A DNA stretch of 64,000 nt from UBA4416 sp964543545 (GTDB lineage Bacteria; Bacteroidota; Bacteroidia; B-17B0; Aurantibacillaceae), in contig CAZIYT010000001.1 in the NCBI GenBank assembly GCA_964543545.1, positions 1-64,000 on the forward strand, in the 5' to 3' direction. The notes beneath the pieces are model-generated. The model saw nothing but the letters and a program-made list of their open reading frames with translations. It searched no databases and had not been told where the DNA came from. Made by a program: the position numbers and the translations under genes. Positions 9,025 to 18,068 of this stretch are shown here, one piece after another; position 1 is the first letter of the stretch; each line of letters starts with the position of its first letter.

Positions 9025-10305
9025 TTATGCTTTCTTCGGCCGGTGAAACGGTTTTTTATTTCCGCCTGAACGGGGGCCGCCTTTGCCACCGCCGGATTTG
9101 CCGCCTGATCCGCCACCGAAGCCGCGTGGCTTGTCGAACTTTTTCTTGTTGGCTTCCGGATCGTACTCAGGTCCTTTTCCGAATTGTTCCGGGATCGGCA
9201 GCTTGTCCACATCCATACCCATCAGGGCTTCGATCTGGGAAAAACGCTGCTGGTCTTTTTCATTGATGAAGGTAATCGCCACGCCTGCGCGCTCTGCACG
9301 TGCCGTACGGCCAATGCGGTGAATGTAATCTTCCGGATCCGGCGGCGCATCGTAATTCACCACTAAGGAAATCCCCACCACATCGATGCCACGCGAAAGA
9401 ATATCCGTGCCGATGAGGATGCGAAGTTGCCTTGCCTTGAAATTACGCATGATCTCTTCCCGCTCGGCCTGCTCGAGGTCTGAGGAAAAGCCTTTCACCG
9501 AATAGTTGAGCCCGCTGAAGGTCTGGTAGAGCTCTTTTACTTTTTCTTTGGTAGAAGAGAAGATGATCACCGAAGAATACTCTTCGTTTTTCAGGATCTC
9601 TTTCAATAAGTTATTTTTCTGGTTATCGTACACCACATAAGCCTGCTGTACAATGCCTGCCGCCGGTTTGGAAAGGGCGATGTTGATGGATTCAAAAGGC
9701 TCCACCAGCATTTGCGAGGCCAGCTTCCTGATCTTAGGAGCCATCGTGGCCGAGAACATAATCGTCTGGCGCTTCTCCGGAACGTATTTCAGAATGGTTT
9801 TAATATCGTCGGAAAAGCCCATGTCGAGCATGCGGTCCGCTTCATCCAGGATCAGGTGCTCGATGGTGTCGAACTTCACATCGCCCGATTGCAGCAGGGC
9901 GATAAGCCTTCCCGGAGTTGCGATCACAATGTCCACACCCTCGCGCAGGGCATTGGCCTGGCGCTCCCAGGTAATACCATCGTTGCCGCCGTAGATGCCG
10001 ATGGAGCTCACGCCGCAAAAATAGGCCATGCCTTCGATCTGCTGATCGATCTGCAGTACCAGCTCACGCGTAGGAGCAATGATGAGTGTATTGATGCCGT
10101 GTTTTTTGGCCCTGATGATCTTATCGAGTACCGGCAAAACGAAGGCCGCTGTCTTCCCTGTTCCGGTTTGCGCGCAGGCAATGATGTCTTTTCCGGCCTG
10201 GATCACAGGAATGGCTTGTTGCTGAATGGGAGTAGGCTGTTTGTAGCCCATCGACTCCAAACCATCCATTAAGGAGGAGTCGAACTGAAAATCGTTGAAT
10301 GTCAA
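9025..10305 (-). CDS. DEAD-box ATP-dependent RNA helicase (RhlE type)
   Basis: A 426-residue RNA helicase that unwinds RNA duplexes using ATP, often in ribosome assembly, RNA decay or cold adaptation. Motifs in order: Q motif with QPTPIQQQAIP (about 23-33), motif I AQTGTGKT (45-52), PTREL (78-82), GG/ATPGR, motif II DEAD (154-157), motif III SAT (185-187), then GTDILSRGID and motif VI HRIGRTAR in the second RecA domain. The C-terminal about 35 residues are Gly/Lys/Arg-rich and basic, an RNA-binding tail. It is divergent from pgeF. Confidence 0.95.
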   Translation of the reverse strand: MTFNDFQFDSSLMDGLESMGYKQPTPIQQQAIPVIQAGKDIIACAQTGTGKTAAFVLPVLDKIIRAKKHGINTLIIAPTRELVLQIDQQIEGMAYFCGVSSIGIYGGNDGITWERQANALREGVDIVIATPGRLIALLQSGDVKFDTIEHLILDEADRMLDMGFSDDIKTILKYVPEKRQTIMFSATMAPKIRKLASQMLVEPFESINIALSKPAAGIVQQAYVVYDNQKNNLLKEILKNEEYSSVIIFSSTKEKVKELYQTFSGLNYSVKGFSSDLEQAEREEIMRNFKARQLRILIGTDILSRGIDVVGISLVVNYDAPPDPEDYIHRIGRTARAERAGVAITFINEKDQQRFSQIEALMGMDVDKLPIPEQFGKGPEYDPEANKKKFDKPRGFGGGSGGKSGGGKGGPRSGGNKKPFHRPKKA

Positions 10306-10348
10306 AAGAATATCGGTTTTAATTAGGTGTTTAAAGGAGCTAATTTAC

Positions 10349-10356
10349 TATTTTTA
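10349..10356 (+). promoter_or_regulatory. Putative -7 box for pgeF
   Basis: TATTTTTA matches 7 of 8 positions of the Bacteroidota -7 element TAnnTTTG and lies 22 bp upstream of the pgeF start at 10378. No convincing TTG is seen at the expected -33 spacing. Confidence 0.35.
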
Positions 10357-10377
10357 TGGCGGAAACACTACAATAAA

Positions 10378-11085
10378 ATGCGCTGGCTCTTTGCCCCTGA
10401 TATTACCGCCGTTCATGGCTTTTCCACCCGTCACGGCGGGGTTTCCCCGAAACCTTTTGATAGCCTCAACCTTGGCGGGAAGGATGATAGCCCCGAAAAC
10501 ATCGCCCGAAACAGGAAACTGGCCCTGGATGAGCTGAATATGGATGTCAGCAGGGTTTCTTACCTCGACCAGGTACATGGCATCAGCGTATGCCAGGCCC
10601 ACCCGGGGAAACAAACCGGCGATGCCCTGGTGACCAGCGGGAAAAACCTGCCCATCGCCGTCGGCGCCGCCGATTGCTACCCTGTCTTGTTCCATGACGA
10701 AAAAAACGGGGTGATCGGCGCGGCTCATTGCGGCTGGAAAGGCACACTGGGCAGGATCGTTACACGTACCATAGAAGAAATGCAGAAGCTGGGTGCCGAA
10801 ACGCCACACATCCGGCTTGCCATCGGGCAGGGCATTTGCCGCGAAAACTACGAAGTGAGCGAAGAGCTCATTGCACAGTTCCGGGAAGCCGGTTTCCCCT
10901 CCTATTGCTGGGACGGGCGCCAGCTCGATCTTCTGGCGGCCAACCGCTTTGTGGCACTGGAGTCCGGAATCCCCGAAGAAAACATCTGGAGCATGGAGCG
11001 CTGCACCACCGAGCCCGACTTTTTCTCTTACCGCCGCGACGGGGGAAAAACAGGCCGCATGTGGGCCGTGATCATGTTGAAATAA
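10378..11085 (+). CDS. pgeF: Peptidoglycan editing factor PgeF (laccase-domain/DUF152 protein)
   Basis: A 235-residue member of the YfiH/LACC1 family. Family members hydrolyse or phosphorolyse purine nucleosides and, in bacteria, correct misincorporated residues in peptidoglycan precursors. Metal-site signatures are present: QVHG (first His), AADCYPVLFHD (Cys) and GAAHCGWKGT (His). The C-terminus has FFSYRRDGGKTGRM. The frame is open from 10327, but the ATG at 10378 (MRWLFAPDI) gives the usual family start, 22 bp after a -7-like box. It is cytoplasmic. Confidence 0.9.
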   Translation: MRWLFAPDITAVHGFSTRHGGVSPKPFDSLNLGGKDDSPENIARNRKLALDELNMDVSRVSYLDQVHGISVCQAHPGKQTGDALVTSGKNLPIAVGAADCYPVLFHDEKNGVIGAAHCGWKGTLGRIVTRTIEEMQKLGAETPHIRLAIGQGICRENYEVSEELIAQFREAGFPSYCWDGRQLDLLAANRFVALESGIPEENIWSMERCTTEPDFFSYRRDGGKTGRMWAVIMLK

Positions 11086-11165
11086 TTTACTACATTTGTC
11101 CCGCAGATCACGCCGGTCATCGCAGATTTTTTCTGCGTTCCTTTGCCCAATCTGCAGGAAATTAA

Positions 11166-11429
11166 ATGAAAAAATACGGCTTCATCCTCATCATTATCGC
11201 CCTGTTGATTGTATTGCCAACCATCGGTGAAGCGCAATGCTCCATGTGCAAAGCAGCGGTACAAAGCAGCATGGACCAGGAAAATTCGGTAGCCCGTGGC
11301 ATTAATAAAGGCATTCTCTATTTAATGGCAGTGCCTTATTTATTGCTGGCTTTTATTTTCCGCAAACAAATCGCTTCTCTCTGGAAAGCCCTGAGAGGCA
11401 AGTCTACTCCGGAGCCTACGGAAGAGTAA
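11166..11429 (+). CDS. Small membrane protein with CSMCK (CxxC) motif
   Basis: An 87-residue protein with a hydrophobic N-terminus (residues 5-22, signal or membrane anchor) followed directly by QCSMCKAAV. A second transmembrane helix (about 50-67, YLMAVPYLLLAFIF) and a charged tail follow. The CxxC just outside the first helix could bind a metal or form a redox disulfide. The sequence pattern (CSMC, RGINKGILYLMAVPYLL) looks familiar from other Bacteroidota, so it is probably conserved, but I know of no function. It lies 80 bp downstream of pgeF. Confidence 0.75.
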   Translation: MKKYGFILIIIALLIVLPTIGEAQCSMCKAAVQSSMDQENSVARGINKGILYLMAVPYLLLAFIFRKQIASLWKALRGKSTPEPTEE

Positions 11430-11655
11430 GGCCGATTTCAAGGATATTCTTTTTTTATCATTCTCTGAAAAGCTTAAGACTGTGATTGTTGCAGGCATTG
11501 GCTCAAACAGCCGGCTACAGCACATCAGGTAATCCGCACCGGAGGCCGATTAGGGAACAAAATCCTAAAATAACTCCGTCAAACTAAAAAAAAGCGCAGC
11601 TGCAATTGAACCCAACAAGCATTTAGCAGTCTAACTCTTACAAAAACAAACCTCT

Positions 11656-12903
11656 ATGAGATCATTTTTCTGCACCGCCATTTTAATGGCTCTTGTTTCG
11701 CTTAACCTACCGTCGCAAATTTACACAGGGCCGGTACCAAAACCTGGCAGTGGTTACGGCGCAGACGGAAGTTATACTGTAGCGACACAATCTTTCCTTA
11801 ATGCCAATTTCCCCGCACACAACATTGTCATCTATTACCCAACAGGTATTGCTTTGCCCGTTCCTACCATATTTTATAGCCATGCTTATGGTGGCAGCGA
11901 CCCAAGCAACATTTCAGGATTTCTGAATTTTGTCGCTAAAAAAGGGTATGCCGTTGTGTTTGTTCCCTATCAAACCACGGGAGTAAGTGTTCAGGACCGG
12001 TACAGCAACTTACTCAATGGCTTCATCAAAGCCGCCCGCAACTACCCTAACATTATTGATACCACAAAAGTGGGCTTCGTAGGCCATTCGTTTGGAGGTG
12101 CTGCTGTTTTTGCCAATTCCTCTTATTGTTTCAAAACGCTGAAATGGGGTCAGCTAGGACGCTTTATTTTTTCGATGGCCCAATGGTATACTTACAATAT
12201 CACACAGGCAGAACTCCAATCGTTTCCAACGGATGTCAAGCTGTTATCAATTGTTTATGAAAATGATGACACAAACGACCACCGTATGGCTAATGATGTT
12301 TTCAATACAATTAATATTCCTGCATCAGAAAAGGACTATTTACGCGTAAAATCCGATACCATTAACGGGTACATTTACACAGCCGACCATGTTGTTCCGA
12401 ATAACTCCGCTTTTAATGCTTTGGATTATTATGCCTACTACAGGTTACTCGATGCGATGTGTGATTATGTTTTTAATGCCAGCGTGGCAGGAAAAGATGT
12501 TGCTTTAGGAAACGGGAGCACCAACCAGGTATCCATGCCCGGCGGCATGCACAATTTAATACACAGCGAAGCACCGACTTTTGCAAACGCTCAAAATACC
12601 TATCTTTTTCCTTGCGACTCTTCGTTAAATCCAAGAGCAGATCGCTGTAATGAAGTGCTTTCAGTTGCAGAATCATCAATAGGTACAAGGATTTCAATAT
12701 ACCCCAATCCTGCGAGCGACGTTTTTAATATTGCAGCAGACAAGGTCATTTTAAAAATTGATATCTTGAATATGCAAGGACAGCTTATAAAAACGACAAA
12801 CACCGGCAGTGTTTCAATCAGTGAATTACCGGATGGATTTTATTTAGTAAAAGTTGGTTTTACGGATAGCACTTTCAGGATGGCGAAACTTTTAAAGGAA
12901 TAA
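11656..12903 (+). CDS. Secreted alpha/beta hydrolase with T9SS sorting domain
   Basis: A 415-residue extracellular hydrolase. Signal peptide residues 1-20; an alpha/beta-hydrolase domain resembling chlorophyllase/dienelactone-type or PET-hydrolase-like enzymes, with nucleophile Ser145 in GHSFGG (143-148), an oxyanion strand YSHAYGG (74-80), and a later His-containing GGMHNLIH region. The last about 75 residues are a type A T9SS sorting domain (SIYPNPASD ... KIDILNMQGQLI ... GFYLVKV ... KLLKE), which sends the protein across the outer membrane. Bases are visibly more AT-rich than in neighbouring housekeeping genes. The substrate is unknown; an ester is likely. Confidence 0.87.
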   Translation: MRSFFCTAILMALVSLNLPSQIYTGPVPKPGSGYGADGSYTVATQSFLNANFPAHNIVIYYPTGIALPVPTIFYSHAYGGSDPSNISGFLNFVAKKGYAVVFVPYQTTGVSVQDRYSNLLNGFIKAARNYPNIIDTTKVGFVGHSFGGAAVFANSSYCFKTLKWGQLGRFIFSMAQWYTYNITQAELQSFPTDVKLLSIVYENDDTNDHRMANDVFNTINIPASEKDYLRVKSDTINGYIYTADHVVPNNSAFNALDYYAYYRLLDAMCDYVFNASVAGKDVALGNGSTNQVSMPGGMHNLIHSEAPTFANAQNTYLFPCDSSLNPRADRCNEVLSVAESSIGTRISIYPNPASDVFNIAADKVILKIDILNMQGQLIKTTNTGSVSISELPDGFYLVKVGFTDSTFRMAKLLKE

Positions 12904-12917
12904 TACCTGCAAGCCGT

Positions 12918-13643
12918 TTAGTCACCCAGCCTTCCGCCACCTCTCACTAAAATCTCCGAGCCTTCTGCCAGTAATACCGAATGCGGTTTCTGATTTTTCA
13001 ATGCGGCGAAACCGACCCCATACAATCCTTCAAAGTCAATGTCTACCTGGAAATCGGTGACACGGTAGGTTTCCCAGCGCGGATGCTCGACGGTGTATTC
13101 CGACGTTTCGGTTAAAGATACTTTGGTGTAGCCCCGGTAATGTTCCGTAATAAATTCCTCGAGGCTGTTATGCGCCATCGGGTTCAGCTTCTTTTCCGCT
13201 TTGCAATGGATAAGGTTTACCTTCCGGTTGTAGCGCCAGCGGTATTCCACTTCCAGCTCATCACCCTGCTCCTTAATGGTATGTCCCATCGGCAGTGTCA
13301 CGTATTTTTCCTTGTAAAGGGTATTGGCAATAAAAGTAATGGCAGGCTTCGAAACAATTTCCTTGATAAAGGTAGTACCACGTCGCACTTCTCCTGAAGG
13401 CATACTGTATTTGTTATAAAAGCGCAGGTTTACTTCTTCAAAATTCACGTGGTTGAAAATCTTCATGCCCTTCACCCGCGTGTTCAGGAACATAAAGCCG
13501 ACGATGCTCACCAGGCATTTTCCCTGGTACAGATCGGGTTCGGTATGAGCGGGAAGGTAAGGAAGAATCGTCTCCACATCTACCTCGTAGTTGATCATGA
13601 GGAGCTTGCGCCATTCTGCTTTTAGAAATACCCGCTTAGTCAT
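12918..13643 (-). CDS. DUF2071 family protein (YqjF-like)
   Basis: A 241-residue cytoplasmic protein matching the DUF2071 pattern: an opening FLKAEWRKLLMINYEVD segment, VSIVGFMFLNTRVKG, the FEEVNLRFYNKY strand, and FIKEIVSKPAI. The fold is related to acetoacetate decarboxylase-like proteins, but the role is unknown. It starts 5 bp after the stop of bshC on the same strand, so it is almost certainly co-transcribed with bshC. A link to thiol or xenobiotic chemistry is only inferred from that position. Confidence 0.85.
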   Translation of the reverse strand: MTKRVFLKAEWRKLLMINYEVDVETILPYLPAHTEPDLYQGKCLVSIVGFMFLNTRVKGMKIFNHVNFEEVNLRFYNKYSMPSGEVRRGTTFIKEIVSKPAITFIANTLYKEKYVTLPMGHTIKEQGDELEVEYRWRYNRKVNLIHCKAEKKLNPMAHNSLEEFITEHYRGYTKVSLTETSEYTVEHPRWETYRVTDFQVDIDFEGLYGVGFAALKNQKPHSVLLAEGSEILVRGGGRLGD

Positions 13644-13648
13644 GTTGC

Positions 13649-15247
13649 TTATTCTTCACGGAGAACCGTGTAGTGAAATACTTTCAAATCATACACCAAC
13701 AGGCCCATCAACGCTTTAATGAAATCCTTACCGTATTTGGAATAGTACATGCTGAAATTATCGTAACGCTCCTGGGGAATGTTATTCGGGAATAATTTTC
13801 CTTTGATGGCCCAGATCTGGTTCACATCGCTCTCCGATTTTTGTTTCAGCGCGCGGTTCATTTTTTGCTCGACGGCAGCAATGCCGTTGATGGCTTTTTG
13901 CTTCTCCGCTTCCACAGTTCCTGTTAAGGTCTTATCAATCGCAGCGACGGTTTCTGTCAGAGAGGCATAAAGCAGCGCCAATTTGCCGCGGGCTTCCTCG
14001 AGGATGGAATTATCGTATTCGGTTTTGATGAACTGCTTCACCAGGTCTTCGCCTTCCTTGAACGAATCGGGAATGCTGATGTTCAGCTTCTGAAGCTTAT
14101 TTCCTGTGCCTTTATCGATCAGCATCACAAAATGACGCGGCATCAGGATTGGTAAGGTGATGCCGTATACCTCGAACAGATGCTTGTATTCCAGCCAATA
14201 GGCGATCTCTCCCGGCCCGCCCACATAAGCGACATTCGGCAGGATCTTCTGCTGGTATAAAGGACGAAGCACCACATTGGGGCTCATGGTTTCAGGCTCT
14301 GAATCAATGAGCGTCTCCAGCTCTGCCTTTGAAAAAACTTTCGTAGTGTTCACTGCCTTATACTCTTCTCCACTCTTCTCGATGCGTTCCCTGAGCTGCT
14401 CTTCTTTATAGAACACATTGATCTCACGTGGATTCACCTGGATGGCGTACTGCTTTTTCAGCTCTTCGATGCTTTTATTAACGGCGCTGAACGATGCCTG
14501 TTCGAACACATCTTTTTTAAACTCATCCTTAAACAAGGATTTCAGTTCCTTATCATTGCCATCGAGAATCACCAGGCCGTATTCGCCGAAAAGCTCATTT
14601 ACCAGGAAGCGCGTGGCATCCGACAGGTTTGCATGTTTCGTATAGGCTTTCTCAAATAATTCAGCAATCGCTTTGGCATGATCGCTTTCTCCTAAGATCA
14701 CTTTCAGCTCATGTAGCGCTTCGCCGATGCCTTCGGTGCTGAACTCGCCCACGCTGCCTTTCTGCGTACTGCTCCAGCTCACTTTTTTCCCGAACACATG
14801 CACGTGGTTGATTTCTTCGAAATCGTGGTCTTCACTCGCCATCCAGTATACCGGCACAATGGACTTCCCCGGAAACTGCTCGCTTAACGTTTTGGCGAGG
14901 TTGATGGTACTGATGATCTTGTAAATAAAATACAGGGGCCCGGTGAAGAGGCAAAGCTGGTGGCCCGTTGTGACCGTATATGTATTTTTATCTTTTAATA
15001 AGCTGATGTGATTCCAGGTAGCGGGATGCGTGTTCTCCACCAGTTTTCCCTGGCGCTCGAGGGCTTGCACCAATACGCCGCGGTTGAGGTCCTTAAAGGG
15101 ATCCTGCTTGAAAAAGGCGCTATAGGCAGCCTGATCAATATGAAAACCGTAAAAAGGCTTTACCTTTTCGGCAGCCAGGATATAATCCGTAAAGAGATCT
15201 GAAAACAGCGAGGTGTCGCTTAAAGGAAGAGTTTGCTTTGTAAACAT
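13649..15247 (-). CDS. bshC: Bacillithiol biosynthesis cysteine-adding enzyme BshC
   Basis: A 532-residue enzyme that adds cysteine to GlcN-malate in the last step of bacillithiol synthesis. The family's hallmarks are present: TTGHQLCLFTGPLY (93-106), the nucleotidyltransferase-like core with ASEDHDFEEI (137-146), and GGPGEIAYW in the second half, plus a long C-terminal coiled coil (about residues 400-490). Length fits the family. bshA and bshB are not in the window, as usual for scattered bsh genes. A perfect 10-bp dyad lies upstream (15293-15327), near its predicted promoter. Confidence 0.94.
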   Translation of the reverse strand: MFTKQTLPLSDTSLFSDLFTDYILAAEKVKPFYGFHIDQAAYSAFFKQDPFKDLNRGVLVQALERQGKLVENTHPATWNHISLLKDKNTYTVTTGHQLCLFTGPLYFIYKIISTINLAKTLSEQFPGKSIVPVYWMASEDHDFEEINHVHVFGKKVSWSSTQKGSVGEFSTEGIGEALHELKVILGESDHAKAIAELFEKAYTKHANLSDATRFLVNELFGEYGLVILDGNDKELKSLFKDEFKKDVFEQASFSAVNKSIEELKKQYAIQVNPREINVFYKEEQLRERIEKSGEEYKAVNTTKVFSKAELETLIDSEPETMSPNVVLRPLYQQKILPNVAYVGGPGEIAYWLEYKHLFEVYGITLPILMPRHFVMLIDKGTGNKLQKLNISIPDSFKEGEDLVKQFIKTEYDNSILEEARGKLALLYASLTETVAAIDKTLTGTVEAEKQKAINGIAAVEQKMNRALKQKSESDVNQIWAIKGKLFPNNIPQERYDNFSMYYSKYGKDFIKALMGLLVYDLKVFHYTVLREE

Positions 15248-15265
15248 AGAGAGTGAATGCGGCTG

Positions 15266-15273
15266 CTAAAATA
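15266..15273 (-). promoter_or_regulatory. Putative -7 box for bshC
   Basis: Read on the minus strand this is TATTTTAG, 7 of 8 matches to TAnnTTTG, 18 bp before the bshC start. The -33 position falls in the left arm of the dyad at 15293-15302. Confidence 0.35.
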
Positions 15274-15292
15274 CATATCTTATAGTAATGTT

Positions 15293-15327
15293 AACCGTTA
15301 AAATAGTCCAAAACTGGTTTAACGGTT
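15293..15327. promoter_or_regulatory. Perfect 10-bp dyad between the M43 protease gene and bshC, candidate operator
   Basis: Arms AACCGTTAAA (15293-15302) and TTTAACGGTT (15318-15327) are exact reverse complements around a 15-base spacer. The dyad lies 46 bp upstream of bshC and 30 bp downstream of the protease stop. On the minus strand no T-run follows the stem, so it is a poor intrinsic terminator. The proximal arm covers the expected -33 site of the bshC promoter, which suits a repressor operator. This is inferred from sequence only. Confidence 0.45.
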
Positions 15328-15356
15328 TTACAATAATACATACCCGAAGCGCTTTC

Positions 15357-18068
15357 TTATTCAGAGATGATCAGCTTCCTGGTTTGTGGCTTGCCGTTTA
15401 CCAGTAATTTCACGAAGTAAACACCATTGCCCAGCTTTTGTTCGCGCTTCGAAAGAGAAAGGGCATAGTCCCCTTCCGCCCGATAAGCAGCAGGCAGCTG
15501 GTACACGCTTTTGCCTAACACATCAAACACTTCCAGGCCAACGCTGGCAGGCGATGCCAGGTGGTAAGCAACTGTAGCCGTTTCATTGCTAGGGTTTGGA
15601 TAGATCGAAAAATCATTGCCTGTCAGGCTGTTTTCCGGAATATCCACTGTTTGAGAAAGGTTCACATCATCGAGGTATACATGATTTCCCTGGTAGCTCG
15701 ATTTGTACTGGAACTTCACGCGGAAATTATTGGTCAGGAAGATGGCCGGGATCAGGATGGAATTCTGGGTCCACACCGTAGAAGCATTCGGAACAAAGGC
15801 CGAAGTCGTAACCGGGTTATTCACCAGTGTTGTGCCTGTATAGGTTGCCCGCGGGATCCAGCTCGTTCCGCAATTGGTTGAGAAGAAAACTTTCAGCTCG
15901 TCTTTCACTTCAGGGTTCAGCAAGGTAGTACTGATAGCCGTAGCGGCTATTTTGAAAACGAAAGACCTGTCCTGTGTGCCGGTAAGATCAAACGAAGGGC
16001 TCAGGAACTCGTCCATGTCCTGGCCGCTGTTGCCGAAAGCGCCCATCCGCACGGCATTGCTGCCACCCGTACCCACACCCGACACCCATTCCCACTTGTG
16101 CCCGTTGTTATCCATATCTACCGACTGCCAATCGTGATTAAGCACAGCGGCTGTCTCAAAGCCTTCGCTGTAAGAGCCATTGTATACGATATCAGCCGTG
16201 GTATTGTCTACACGGATGTATTGTGTTTTGGTAATGGTATTTGTTCCGGAGGCATTGGTAGCGCTCAGGCTCACCGAATAGATCCCTGCTGCCGTATAGG
16301 TTATCGTTGGATTCACGGCTGTGGACGTTGCCGGGGATCCGCCCTGGAATACCCACTGGCGGCTGGTTTCGGCAGCATTCATCATACTTTTGGTAAAGGT
16401 AACGGTACCACCTTTGCAAAGGCGCGTGCGGCTCGCATAAAATTCAGGAGCAGGAGCGCAGGTCACGGTAGGCCCTGTAACACCCGTAGCCGTAAGGTTT
16501 GAAGCCGACCATAAATTGCTTCTTCCGGAAACCGTACTTTCCACAGCTGCCCTCATGCGGTTCATCTGCCCCGTAGTAAACATGTGCGTGCAATACGAGT
16601 ACTCCATGTGGTTCTGAATATTTTCGATCACACCTGTCGAGCCGAGGATAGATACATCGTCTATGGAAAAGGAACCGAGGTTATCTTCCGCATTCCAGGC
16701 ATAGATCCGGAACGTCACCGGGCTAGTCTTGTTGGTGAAAGAAGTGCCCGATACGGAAATCTTCGTCCCGTTTTCTGCAGTGGTGGCGTCGGTCTTATAG
16801 AAGAACACATCGCCGGCCTGCACGCTCAAATTGGCATTGGCCGGAGAGATGGTAGCCGTTAAGTTCCCGGCAAAGCCATCGGCGCTGGAACGGATCGCAT
16901 AGGTCCGCGGACCGGTGGCAGAGCGGTTCACCGTAAATTTGAATCCATAGAGGCTCATGGAGGAAGAGCCGTATTTCGGTGCTACGGTTACTTCATAATA
17001 TTTGGAGGGATTGAGCGTGCCGGTGAGGGCACTGTAATTCGTTTCACCATTGGCGGCACCGGTGGGCCAGTCGGAAAAAGCAAAGGCGCCGGCTGCTGCC
17101 GAATTGGCGGAAAGGCCTACCGCCTGGAAAGGCGTCACCGCTACGCTGTCGTAGATGGCTGCAGCAGGCGTCGGATCCAGCGTTCCGGATGAAACGGTCA
17201 TGGCATTGAAATCAAAGGCGCCTGTCGAAAAAGTATCGATCATACAATCCGGCGTATTGAGGTCCGGGCAGGTGACGTGGCCTTTTGTGGTCGGCGTATC
17301 AAACACTAAGTCATCGCCACAGGCCAGCCCCACGTTAATGGAAATATTGATCGTCCTGTTCCAGGGATGCCCGAGGTCGAGCCAGTGCCCAATCTCATGG
17401 GTGAGTGTCCTCGATTTGTAAGGTGTGCTCGTTCCGATGGAGCCTACGTAATCCGCCAGCACCATCAGGCCATCGTGCACCGACAAAGAGCCAGTAGCTG
17501 CCGAAGGATAATAGGCATAACCCGCCCAGCCCTGTTGCAGGGCTTTGGCGGTCCAGATATTCAGGTACTTATCGCGCGGCCAGGGATTGACCTTCGCGCT
17601 GTCGTCGCCGTAATTTGTTTTTGCTGTGTAAATGCGGTCGATGCCGTTGGTGCAATTGCCCTGCGGATCGAGCCTGGCAAGGGCAAACACGACTTTGATA
17701 TCCGAAAGCAAAGGCTTGAAGCGTGGAATGATGAGGGAGGTATCCGCATTGAGCTTACGCATATCGATGTTCAGGACATTGATCCCATCGATGATCTGCG
17801 CATCGGAAATATTTTCCGATCCGTTCTGGTGCAATACATGGAACACCACGGGAATGGTATATACGGGCACGCTCTGGATGCCTCTTTGTGCGTTAGCATC
17901 CATGGTATACTGCTGCTCATTGGCAAGGATGGATGCCAGCATCTCGGGATGAGCTTCCAGCAGCTGTTTCATGGCGGCATCGGTTCCGCAATACCTGACC
18001 TGTTGTGCATAGAGGTTTTGTACCGATAATACGAAAGATACTAAAATACCTGGTAGAAATTTTTTCAT
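15357..18068 (-). CDS. Secreted M43 (pappalysin-type) zinc metalloprotease with T9SS sorting domain
   Basis: A 903-residue extracellular protease. Signal peptide 1-22. Zinc-binding HEIGHWLDLGH at 224-234 (His224, His228, His234; catalytic Glu225) and the Met-turn NHMEY at 486-490 define an M43 metzincin. The Met-turn usually follows the DTP motif (257-259) within a few tens of residues; here about 190 residues of beta-rich sequence (about 285-478) intervene. Then come a PKD-like domain (about 550-620), a jelly-roll-like region (about 630-810, GFETA ... VYLDDVNL), and a type A T9SS sorting domain (about 818-903, SIYPNPSNE ... KLIISE). Confidence 0.92.
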   Translation of the reverse strand: MKKFLPGILVSFVLSVQNLYAQQVRYCGTDAAMKQLLEAHPEMLASILANEQQYTMDANAQRGIQSVPVYTIPVVFHVLHQNGSENISDAQIIDGINVLNIDMRKLNADTSLIIPRFKPLLSDIKVVFALARLDPQGNCTNGIDRIYTAKTNYGDDSAKVNPWPRDKYLNIWTAKALQQGWAGYAYYPSAATGSLSVHDGLMVLADYVGSIGTSTPYKSRTLTHEIGHWLDLGHPWNRTINISINVGLACGDDLVFDTPTTKGHVTCPDLNTPDCMIDTFSTGAFDFNAMTVSSGTLDPTPAAAIYDSVAVTPFQAVGLSANSAAAGAFAFSDWPTGAANGETNYSALTGTLNPSKYYEVTVAPKYGSSSMSLYGFKFTVNRSATGPRTYAIRSSADGFAGNLTATISPANANLSVQAGDVFFYKTDATTAENGTKISVSGTSFTNKTSPVTFRIYAWNAEDNLGSFSIDDVSILGSTGVIENIQNHMEYSYCTHMFTTGQMNRMRAAVESTVSGRSNLWSASNLTATGVTGPTVTCAPAPEFYASRTRLCKGGTVTFTKSMMNAAETSRQWVFQGGSPATSTAVNPTITYTAAGIYSVSLSATNASGTNTITKTQYIRVDNTTADIVYNGSYSEGFETAAVLNHDWQSVDMDNNGHKWEWVSGVGTGGSNAVRMGAFGNSGQDMDEFLSPSFDLTGTQDRSFVFKIAATAISTTLLNPEVKDELKVFFSTNCGTSWIPRATYTGTTLVNNPVTTSAFVPNASTVWTQNSILIPAIFLTNNFRVKFQYKSSYQGNHVYLDDVNLSQTVDIPENSLTGNDFSIYPNPSNETATVAYHLASPASVGLEVFDVLGKSVYQLPAAYRAEGDYALSLSKREQKLGNGVYFVKLLVNGKPQTRKLIISE

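Noticed and set aside
17367..18029. 220-residue open frame on the plus strand
   Set aside because: Antisense to the M43 protease catalytic domain (HEIGHWLDLGH lies in it on the other strand); no motif of its own.
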